Positions 40,941 through 49,200 of a DNA stretch of 64,000 bases are shown here, piece by piece (the stretch's first letter is position 1; every line of letters begins with the position of its first letter). The DNA is from Saccharibacillus sp. O23. GTDB taxonomy: Bacteria > Bacillota > Bacilli > Paenibacillales > Paenibacillaceae. Under the pieces are notes generated by a model. The model saw only the letters and a program-made list of their open reading frames with translations, had not been told where the DNA came from and did not search any database. Made by a program: the position numbers and the translations under genes. Where the stretch lies: the NCBI RefSeq assembly GCF_002205895.1, contig NZ_NJDE01000004.1:1-64000 (forward strand). Reading direction: 5' to 3'.

Positions 40941-43378
40941 TAGTTTTGTCCGCCGGCTACGGCGCCTCCCGCGGCCGTTTTGGCAAACTGCTCGCGCAGC
41001 GCTTTGGCCGAAGCGACCATCGTCTTCAGGGAAGGAACGACTTCTTCTTCGCGGCGCGTCTTGAGACCGCAGTCCGGATTGATCCAGAATTGGGCCGGAT
41101 CGAGCACTTCCAGAGCGCGCTTGGCGATCGATTCGATCTCTTCTTGTTCCGGCAGACGCGGGCTGTGGATATCGAATACGCCGAGGCCGATGCCTTTGTC
41201 GTACGTGCCGTCTTCGAACGCGGCGACCAAGTCGCCGTGGCTGCGCGCCGCTTCGATCGAGATGACGTCGGCGTCCAGATCGGAGATCGCTTGGATGATA
41301 TCGCCGAATTCGGCATAGCACATATGCGTATGGATCTGCGTCTCGTCCTGCACGCTCGTCGTGGAAGCGCGGAACGCGTAGACCGCGTCGTCGAGGTAAT
41401 CCTGCCAGTCCTGACGTTTCAGCGGCAGGCCTTCGCGCAGCGCCGGCTCGTCGACCTGGATCATGCCGATGCCCGCTTCTTCCAGCGCGCTCACTTCGGC
41501 GCGCAGCGCCAGAGCGATCTGATTCTGCACGACGGAACGCGGCAGATCGTCGCGAACGAACGACCAGTTGTAGATCGTGATCGGACCTGTCAGCATGCCT
41601 TTGACCGGCTTGTCGGTGAGCGATTGCGCATAAGCGCTCTCGGTTACCGTCATCGGGCTGAGCAGTTTCACGTCTCCGAACAGGATCGGCGGCTTCACGC
41701 AGCGGGAACCGTACGATTGGACCCAAGCGAACGCGGAAGTCGTGAATCCGGCGAGCTGTTCGCCGAAATATTCGACCATGTCGTTACGCTCGAATTCGCC
41801 GTGTACCAATACGTCGATGCCGATTTCTTCTTGAATCCGAATCCAACGTTCCGTTTCGGCGTGCAGGAAATCGACGTACTGCTGCTCGCTCCACTCGCCT
41901 TTTTTCCACTTGCTGCGCGCTTGGCGCACTTCCGTCGTCTGCGGCAGGCTTCCGATCGTCGTCGTCGGCAGCAGCGGCAGCGGCCAATGTTTGGCTTGCA
42001 CTTCGCGGCGAGCCGCATAAGGAGACAAACGTTCCGGACGGTCCGCGTCCAGCTTGCTCAGGGCGTCGCGCACCGATTCGTCGTTGCGTTCCGGCGACGC
42101 GTTCAGAGCGGCGACCGCGTCCACGCTGGCTTGGATATCGGCGGCAGCGGCATCGAAGCCTTCGTTCAACGCTTTGACCAGCACGGCGATCTCCGTCAAT
42201 TTCTCGTCGGCGAAACTCAGACCGTTCTTGATCTTGGCGTCCAGCTTTTCTTCGCTGCGCGTCGTGACCGGCACGTGCAGCAGGCTCGAAGACGGCTGAA
42301 CGAACAGTTCTTTGGCGTTTGCGGCTTTCTCGATGCGGCGCAGCAGGTCGAGCTTGACCTTCAGATCGGAGCGCCAGATATTGCGGCCGTCGATCACGCC
42401 TGCGGCGAGAATCTTGTCTTGCGGGAAGCCCTGTTGTTCCAGCACCGCCAAGTTGCGGCCGCGGTCATGCACGAAGTCCAGACCGATCGCTTGAACCGGA
42501 AGCTGCACGATCTCTTCGTAGCGGGACACGGATTCGAAGTACGTTTGCAACAGGATGTTCAGTTCCGGCGCGGCTGCGGCGAACGCTTCGTAGATCTTGC
42601 GCAGACGGGCCACGTCTTCGTCGCTCGTTTCCAGAACCAGAATCGGCTCGTCGATCTGTACCCACTTCGCGCCGGCTTCGCTCAGTTCTTTAAGCACCTG
42701 CGCGTACAGCGGAATCAGTTCGTCCAGCAGGCCGTCGAAACGTCCGGCTTCGATGCCGCGGGCCAGTTTCAGCAGCGTCAGCGGACCGACGATGACCGGT
42801 TTGCCGTCGATGCCCAGCTCTTCTTTGGCTTCCAGATAGAAGGCCAGCGGACGGTTGTGCGTTAGCTTCGGCGTCAGACCTTGCAGTTCCGGCACGATAT
42901 AATGGTAATTCGTATCGAACCATTTGGTCATCGGCGAAGCCGCGAAAGCTTTGGTGCCGCGCGCTACCGCGAAGTAAGCGTCCAGTCCGTATACGCCTTG
43001 ATCGTTCGGAGCGAAGAACTTCGTGCCCGCATCCTGCGCCGCTGCCGGTTCTTCGTCTTGCGAACCGTGCGAGCAGCTGCAGTTCTCGTCATGCGAAACG
43101 GTGTTGGCGCCGCCGGTGAAGCGCTGCGGCACGAGACCGAAAGTGAACGCCGTATCGAGAACATGATCGTACAGCGAGAAATCGCCGACCGGAATCAATT
43201 CCGTTTGCAGATCCTGCTGCTTCTTCAGATAGCTTAGACGAAGTTTTTTCGTTTCGCTCTCCAGCTCGGCGGCGTCGATCTTGCCCGACCAATGGGCCTC
43301 CAGCAGTTTTTTCCATTCCCGTTTTTCACCGATTCTCGGATACCCCAGATTCGAACTTTTCGCTTGCGTCATATTCAT
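40940..43378 (-). CDS. metE: Cobalamin-independent methionine synthase
   Basis: Transfers methyl from 5-methyl-THF-polyglutamate to homocysteine with zinc. About 810 residues. The N-terminal barrel begins SNLGYPRIGEKREWKKLLEAHW; the C-terminal catalytic barrel has LPTTTIGSLPQT, VHGEFERNDMVEYFGEQLAGF, zinc ligands in THMCYAEFGDI (His, Cys) and NPDCGLKTR (Cys), and QVDEPALREG. An unusual spacer with Cys-rich ENCSCSHGSQDEEP sits at about residues 90-110, where other MetE proteins have none that I recall. The start is ATG 43378 or 43372; the latter has better spacing from GGGAGG. First gene of metE-yitJ. Confidence 0.93.
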   Translation of the reverse strand: MNMTQAKSSNLGYPRIGEKREWKKLLEAHWSGKIDAAELESETKKLRLSYLKKQQDLQTELIPVGDFSLYDHVLDTAFTFGLVPQRFTGGANTVSHDENCSCSHGSQDEEPAAAQDAGTKFFAPNDQGVYGLDAYFAVARGTKAFAASPMTKWFDTNYHYIVPELQGLTPKLTHNRPLAFYLEAKEELGIDGKPVIVGPLTLLKLARGIEAGRFDGLLDELIPLYAQVLKELSEAGAKWVQIDEPILVLETSDEDVARLRKIYEAFAAAAPELNILLQTYFESVSRYEEIVQLPVQAIGLDFVHDRGRNLAVLEQQGFPQDKILAAGVIDGRNIWRSDLKVKLDLLRRIEKAANAKELFVQPSSSLLHVPVTTRSEEKLDAKIKNGLSFADEKLTEIAVLVKALNEGFDAAAADIQASVDAVAALNASPERNDESVRDALSKLDADRPERLSPYAARREVQAKHWPLPLLPTTTIGSLPQTTEVRQARSKWKKGEWSEQQYVDFLHAETERWIRIQEEIGIDVLVHGEFERNDMVEYFGEQLAGFTTSAFAWVQSYGSRCVKPPILFGDVKLLSPMTVTESAYAQSLTDKPVKGMLTGPITIYNWSFVRDDLPRSVVQNQIALALRAEVSALEEAGIGMIQVDEPALREGLPLKRQDWQDYLDDAVYAFRASTTSVQDETQIHTHMCYAEFGDIIQAISDLDADVISIEAARSHGDLVAAFEDGTYDKGIGLGVFDIHSPRLPEQEEIESIAKRALEVLDPAQFWINPDCGLKTRREEEVVPSLKTMVASAKALREQFAKTAAGGAVAGGQN

Positions 43379-43707
43379 CGTCCTCCCTGTCGGATGTTCG
43401 CGTCGCCTGCCTCTCGGCGGCTCGTCTTGAACTTTGAGTATGATCATAGGGCAGCAGGCGAGAGGGTGTCAACGTATTCGAAAAGCCTCCGTGAAGCCGT
43501 TATAGGCAAATTCCATGTCCAGTACTCGGATTTTCCGATAGCCAAACCGCCACTCCGAAAACGGCCGTTTTCTCGCAGCCCTTGCGGCATAAGGTTTCCC
43601 GTCGCCAAAGCGATCCGAGACCGCGAGTTCTGCCTTTCCCCTCTATATCCTCAGGCTATGGCTTACTATAGCAAACCCGAATAAGGCGATAGAGCCGATC
43701 TATAGCC
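43379..43707. other. Intergenic region upstream of metE
   Basis: About 330 bases without a supported gene. There is no S-box or T-box pattern on the minus strand. Four versions of a short word related to ATAGCCAAA or its complement (near 43500, 43535, 43668 and 43701) and two ATAG-containing inverted repeats are the only structured signals. Confidence 0.55.
43655..43707. promoter_or_regulatory. Two inverted repeats upstream of metE
   Basis: GCTAT-N8-ATAGC (43655-43672) and GGCGATAGA-N5-TCTATAGCC (43685-43707, one mismatch). Both have the interrupted-dyad form common for LysR-type regulators. They lie about 280-330 bp above the metE start, just after the terminator of the MFS gene. Confidence 0.4.
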
Positions 43708-43751
43708 AAAAAAAGACGCGATGCGCGCCGGATCGGCGACATGCGTCTTTT
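43708..43751 (-). terminator. Terminator of MFS transporter gene
   Basis: On the minus strand AAAAGACGCAT and its near-complement ATCGCGTCTTTT pair around a GC-rich loop (GCCGATCCGGC also pairs inside), followed by TTTTTTT. Confidence 0.85.
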
Positions 43752-43795
43752 GCGGAAAAGCTTGATCAGGAATCGCGAACGCCTTCCCGCCTCGC

Positions 43796-45088
43796 TTAAC
43801 GAGCGGATTTGCGAGGATTCAACGCGAACAACAGCGGAATCAGCAGCAGCGACAGCGCGCTTCCCGCGTAAGACAAAGCGGCGTAACTGGAATGCGCGAC
43901 GACCATGCCGGACAACGCTCCGCCGGAAGCGCCGGCGAGCGCGATCAGCACGTCGACCGAACCTTGAACGCGCGCGCGGTTCGCCGCCGTGGTCGAATCC
44001 ACGATCAACGCAGTTCCGCTGATGAGACCGAAGTTCCATCCTAAGCCGAGCAGGCACAGCGCCGCGATCAGCAGAACCATCGAATCGGCGGGGGCCGACG
44101 CGGCCAGCACGCCGGCAGCCAGCAGCGTTACGCCCGCCGCTACGGCCATCGCGATCCGCCCGATCCGATCCACCAGAATTCCCGTGAACAGCGACGGCAG
44201 ATACATGGCTCCGACATGGAAGCCGATAACAAGTCCCACTTCGCCCAAGCCGTGTCCGTGATGCTTCATATGTACGGGCGTCATCGTCATGATCGCGATC
44301 ATCACGATCTGGGTCAGCACCATCACCAGAGCGCCGAGCATGACGCCTTTGCGTCCCGCCGATTCGTCGGCGGCCGTCGAAGCCGAACCTGCTGCGCCGC
44401 TCCGTTCGAGGCGTGCCGCGATCTCTCGGGCCACCAATAAAGGATCGGGCCGCAGAAAGATCAATAAGAAGCTTCCTGCCACCAGATACGCGGCAGCGGC
44501 CAGCAGGAACGGCCCGGCCAACGCCGGTATCCCGATAGACCGCGCAAAGTCTCCGGTGATCTCGACCAGATTGGGACCGGCTACCGCGCCGACGGTCGTA
44601 AAGACCATCGCCATGCTGACCGCCGTCGCGCGCTGACCCGGTCCGGCCAAGTCCGTTCCCGCGTAACGGGCTTGCAGATTGGTTGCCGAACCGGCTCCGT
44701 AAACGAACAACGATACGAACAGCAGCCCGACGCTGTTCAAGATCGCCGCCGCCACGACGCCGATCGCGCCCAAGCCTCCGGCGATAAATCCGATGCCGAG
44801 GCCGGCCCGCCTGCCTAACTTCTGCGCCGCGCGCCCCACCATAAAAGCGGCGAGCGCCGAGCCGAGCGTGAACAGGGCAGTCGGAAGCCCCGTCACCTGC
44901 TCGTCGCCCAACATCTCCTGCGCCAGCAGGGCCCCGACCGTAATGCCCGCGGCCAAGCCGGCTCCGCCGAAGATTTGCGAAGCGATTACCGTGATCAGAG
45001 TGCGCTTGTAGAGCTTGCGCTGTTTCTCGGGCGATTCCGCATAAGCGGAAATGAGCGCCTGCTGTTTTTCCGATATACCTGCTTTCAC
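43796..45088 (-). CDS. Major facilitator superfamily transporter
   Basis: 430 residues, 12 predicted membrane segments in two six-helix halves joined by a charged loop (about 210-240, IAARLERSGAAGSAST). The MFS loop motif appears as FMVGRAAQKLGRRAGL between segments 2 and 3 and as LVDRIGRIAMAV in the second half. The substrate cannot be told; related Bacillales proteins are annotated as drug-efflux-like. ATG 45088 is preceded by GGAAGG. Single gene, own terminator at 43708. Confidence 0.85.
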   Translation of the reverse strand: MKAGISEKQQALISAYAESPEKQRKLYKRTLITVIASQIFGGAGLAAGITVGALLAQEMLGDEQVTGLPTALFTLGSALAAFMVGRAAQKLGRRAGLGIGFIAGGLGAIGVVAAAILNSVGLLFVSLFVYGAGSATNLQARYAGTDLAGPGQRATAVSMAMVFTTVGAVAGPNLVEITGDFARSIGIPALAGPFLLAAAAYLVAGSFLLIFLRPDPLLVAREIAARLERSGAAGSASTAADESAGRKGVMLGALVMVLTQIVMIAIMTMTPVHMKHHGHGLGEVGLVIGFHVGAMYLPSLFTGILVDRIGRIAMAVAAGVTLLAAGVLAASAPADSMVLLIAALCLLGLGWNFGLISGTALIVDSTTAANRARVQGSVDVLIALAGASGGALSGMVVAHSSYAALSYAGSALSLLLIPLLFALNPRKSAR

Positions 45089-45172
45089 CTTGCACCTTCC
45101 TTTACCGTCAATCGAATGCTTGAATTCTATAGAATGACGGCTTATCCGTCAATGCTTCATCGTTTTGCCGTA

Positions 45173-45201
45173 CAAAAAAGCTTCGCCCGAAAGCGAAGCT
45201 T
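45173..45201 (-). terminator. Terminator after stalk-domain protein gene
   Basis: On the minus strand AAGCTTCGC and GCGAAGCTT form a perfect 9-bp stem with 6-nt loop, then TTTTTT. Confidence 0.88.
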
Positions 45202-45262
45202 CAAGAGTTTTGGAGAAGAAGCCGCTTTGGCCGACGACGCGTTCGACGTACGGACTTACGCG

Positions 45263-46219
45263 TCAACGTTGATCCGTCCGTTTTTCCCCATCCAACGTAT
45301 ACGTGATCTTGCCCCGGCTTTTGTCGACTTGTCCGCCGAACCAATATTCGCTGCCGAGCGACGTATACGTACCGTCCGGTTCGACCCGGCCGCTGCTGAG
45401 CGAAGTCGATTCTCCGAAAATGTGCGAAGCGTACGTCAAGAAAGGCTTGTCGATCCGCGGGAATTTGCCGTTTGCTCCTGTCGCCCGGCCGCCGAACAAC
45501 TGCTTGAATGCCCCGTCTCCTTCTATAATATGGGCCTGCGCCTTCACGACCGGAAAGCCGTCTTCGAATCGAACCAAAGAAACCGTGTCGCCGTACATCA
45601 TATAGAAGCGAAGCGCTTCTCCCTGCGGGAACAAGAAGATCTCATCGGAGGTTTCTCCGGCCTTGGTCTCCAGCGGCTCGTGCTCGTAACGCAGCAGTTG
45701 TCCGTTCGACGCGATCCGCATGACCGCCTTTCTCGCTTGAGACAGATCGCCTCGGTACAGCGTCTCCTGCAGCTGCTTGCCCAGCGGCGGCGCGACGGTC
45801 AACGTTCCGCCCCGATAATCCACCTGATACCCCATCACCCGCAGAAAAGTCGCTTCGATATACGCCCGGCCGCCGATCGAGCGCACGGGTTCGAGCAGCA
45901 TCGGTTTCTGTCCCGCGTTCATGCCGTCGTCGTATTCGCGGCTGCCGATCTTGAACGTATACGTGCGATTCCATTTGCGGAGAGTCAGCGTACCCGCCGC
46001 CGGCTTCCATTTCAATTCCGCGCCGATCGCTTTCGCCAGATCGCTTAGCGGCATCCCGATCCGTCCTTGATACGCCGTCGTCTGCATATCCGTGCGAATG
46101 CTGCTGCCCGGAGCTTGGATGACGGCCGGCGAAGCCGAGACTCCGCCGGTGCACCATACGCTTGCCGTCAGCGCCGCGGCCGCGATCGCCGTCGTTATTT
46201 TTCTTTTCTTCGTGCTCAT
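45263..46219 (-). CDS. Secreted protein with copper-amine-oxidase-N-like stalk domain
   Basis: 318 residues. A signal peptide (KKRK then ITTAIAAAALTASVW, cleavage likely after VSA near residue 29) is followed by a stalk (Cu-amine-oxidase N-terminal-like) domain at about 50-145, with GRIGMPLSDLAKAIGAELKW, TLTLRKWNRTYTFKIGS and YIEATFLRVMGYQVDY. The remainder (150-318) is a beta-rich domain without a recognised family. Such stalk domains are abundant in Paenibacillaceae surface proteins and bind the wall or other domains; no copper or oxidase function follows from them. Confidence 0.82.
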   Translation of the reverse strand: MSTKKRKITTAIAAAALTASVWCTGGVSASPAVIQAPGSSIRTDMQTTAYQGRIGMPLSDLAKAIGAELKWKPAAGTLTLRKWNRTYTFKIGSREYDDGMNAGQKPMLLEPVRSIGGRAYIEATFLRVMGYQVDYRGGTLTVAPPLGKQLQETLYRGDLSQARKAVMRIASNGQLLRYEHEPLETKAGETSDEIFLFPQGEALRFYMMYGDTVSLVRFEDGFPVVKAQAHIIEGDGAFKQLFGGRATGANGKFPRIDKPFLTYASHIFGESTSLSSGRVEPDGTYTSLGSEYWFGGQVDKSRGKITYTLDGEKRTDQR

Positions 46220-46295
46220 CTTGATCTTCCCTTCTTTCGGCTGTCATCCTCTTTCTCTCCTATTGACGCTCGGAGAAAGCCGAAAGTTCTTCGGG

Positions 46296-49200
46296 TTATT
46301 CCTTTTCCGCCAAAGTCACCCGATTGCGGCCCGCGTGTTTGGAAACGTATAACGCTTCGTCGGCCGTTTTGTATAAGTTCTCTTCTTGGATTCCCGGTCC
46401 TTGAACCCATGCGGCTCCGATCGATACCGTCACGATGCCCGCTTCCGGATGCCCGCTGTGCTCGATCTCCAAAGCGGCGACTCCTTGACGGATTTGTTCC
46501 GCGTAACGCCGCGTCTCTTCTTCTCCCGCCCCCGGCAGCAGAATGCCGAACTCCTCGCCGCCCAGCCGAAAAACGAAGCTGCGTCCTTCGGCCGAAAATC
46601 CGTGCAGCGTCCGGCCGAGACGTTCCAACACCCGATCGCCTTCGAAATGTCCGTAGGTGTCGTTATATTTTTTGTAGTGATCGATATCCAGCATGAGATA
46701 AGCCAGCGTCTGTCCGTACCGATTCGCTCGGGCGACGCTTTCGGTAAACACGGTATTGAAATGCCTACGGTTATAGAGACCCGTCAATTCGTCCGTCACG
46801 GATAACCGTTCGATCAGCTTCAGAGAACGATTCAGTTCTTCGTTATTGCGTTCCAGCTCTTCGGTCCGTTCCGCCACGAGCTCCTCGAGATGTTCTTTGT
46901 GCCGGCGAAGTTCCTGCTCCGCCCTTTTGCGCGCCGTGATGTCTTTGACCGTGCCTTGGACCGCGCGTTTGCCGCGATACGTCACGCCGCTGACTTTGTG
47001 GATCGCGATAATCGAGCGCAGACCGTCCCGATGCAGCAGGCCGGCTTCGTACTCGGAAGGCACCTCGCGGTTCTCGATGCGGTTCCAATAATAACTCTCG
47101 ATGCGTTCCGCGTCTTTCGGATGGATAAAAGCATGGTAACGCGCGCCCAGAATCTCTTCCGCCCGGTAACCCAACATCTCGGCCAACGCTTCGTTCACGT
47201 ACACGAAACGCCCGTCTTGAATCAGGAAGATCCCGTCTTGGATATTGTCGACCAACTCCCGGTACTTGGCTTCCGATTGTTCGAGTTCTTCGTACAAGGT
47301 CGCGTTCTCGAGAGAAAAGACCATGTCCCGCGACAGCAAGTTGATGATCTTCATCCGTTCTCGGGTGAACGCGCCGGAAACCAGATTGTTCTCCAAATAA
47401 ATGACGGCCACCGTCCGATTCTGGTTGATCAGCGGCATGCAAACGAGCGAACGCGGACGGTATGCGCGCACGTACGGATCGTCGGCGAGTTCCGGGTCAA
47501 GGCTCGCGTCGTCGTAGATCAACGTTTTCCTCGTTTCCTCGGCCGTGTGCAGCAGACTTTCCGGAAGCCGATCGTACAAGGTCGTTTCCCGCACGAATAC
47601 CGTGACCCGATCCTGATCGGCCGAGTACCGGCCTTCGACCATCATCGGGCTCTGCCGGAGCAGGATGCAGCCTCGCTGCGCGCCGGCGTTCTTGATGACG
47701 ATCTCCATCAGCGCTTGCAGCAGATGGTCCAGTTCGATCTCCCGCGAAATGGCCTGGGACGCCTGCATCAGCGCTCCGAGATCGATACTGCCCGTCGAAC
47801 CGCTCAGACTGCCCGACCCCGAAGGTTCTTCGTCGCGCGGCGCGGCATGCTGCGGATAACGCAGACCCAGTTGGCGAACCTTGCCTTCCGCTCCCCAGAT
47901 CGCGTAATAATAGACCGCTTTGTTCAGCAAATAAGCGCCGTAATCGGTCTGCCCTTTCTGAAACCGGAACGAGGCCGCCAACTCGAAACTCAACGCTTTG
48001 TAACGGATCGGCGCATTCTCTTCCGCTTCCGCGCAGGCCTCGTCGTACAAACGTCCCGCTTCTTTAACGTCGCCGGCTCGGCGGGCCAGTTCGGCTCGCA
48101 TCAACCGTACATGCCAAGCGAAGTTGGCCGGATTATGATCCGACCAACCCCGCAAACGGCGAATCTCCCGGCGCAGCCGGTTCTGTCTGCGGCGCTGCTT
48201 GCCCGCTTCGGGCGGACGTTTCGCGTATAGGCAGATCAATGCCGCGTACAGCGCGAATTCTTCCATAAAAGCGGAACCGGCCAAAGCGCCGATGCAAGCT
48301 TCCGCTTGTTCGAGATACGAAGCGGCGTCTTCGTATTGTCCGGCGGCAAACTGCTGTTTCATCTTGTAGAGGTAGTAAATCGCGATGCCCGACTGGTAAT
48401 CGGCTTGCCGCAGCTGCGCCAAACAATCTTCTTCGCTGAAATCCGGCCCGTCGAACGAAGTCGAATCTTCCAGCAGCCCCGCCAAGCTTCGCCACTGCTG
48501 CCGGGCAAGCTTGGCGGTGGCCAACGCTTCTTGATGCCCGGTGTTTTCGATCATGGCGATATGGCGTCCGCTTTCTTCGATCTGCGCGTTCAGGTCCATA
48601 TCGGGATGCCATAGGTTGACGTAATAACAAGCGTGAGCCAGATACAGCAGACTGCCCGAACGCATTCCGGAATCGATCGCTTCCCCGAATGCTTCCGGCA
48701 GGCGCTGCCACGGTTCTTTCCAGACCCGGGCGAATAACGCGACCAGCACTTGCACGGCGCTTCGCGAACGCAGATCGTTGAACCGCTCGTTGATGCGAAG
48801 CGCCAGCCGAGCGAATCGGTAAGCGCCTTCCGCGTCGCCCATTCCCGACAGCAGCAGCGCGTAACCGGTAAAAGCAAGCGAGGATTCCGGCGCCAGACCG
48901 TATTTCAGCGTCAGTCCGGTTTTTTTGAGCACGAGCAAGCCGAACAACGGCTGGTCGCCCGAGACGAAGGCCGGAGGAAACATGCCGATCAGAAGACGCA
49001 TGGCCAGCTTCACCCGCGGATCGCTCATCTCTTTCCCGTTCTCGACGCGTTGAATCGAAGACAAAGCGAGCTTTCCTTTGACCCGAACGAACTCGGCCAT
49101 CACGCCCGTCATGGCGGCGCGTTCGGGCAGGCGGATATCCAACAGCGCCAACCCGCGTCTGCCCGCGTCCAGCGATTCGCGCATCAGACCGAGATGGAAG

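Noticed and set aside
39033-41726. YitJ extended upstream to 41726
   Set aside because: The extension lies inside metE in another frame. TAATG overlap at 40940 and the family start MGLLDELR fix the beginning.
38883-42865. Two long plus-strand open frames (686 and 650 codons) opposite yitJ and metE
   Set aside because: Antisense shadows of two well-supported enzymes; no domains and no initiation signals.
43379-43796. SAM riboswitch or T-box upstream of metE
   Set aside because: I looked on the minus strand for S-box core words (CTTATC..AGAG, GGAGGGACTGGC, T-box TGGNACC) and found none. A covariance-model search would be decisive.
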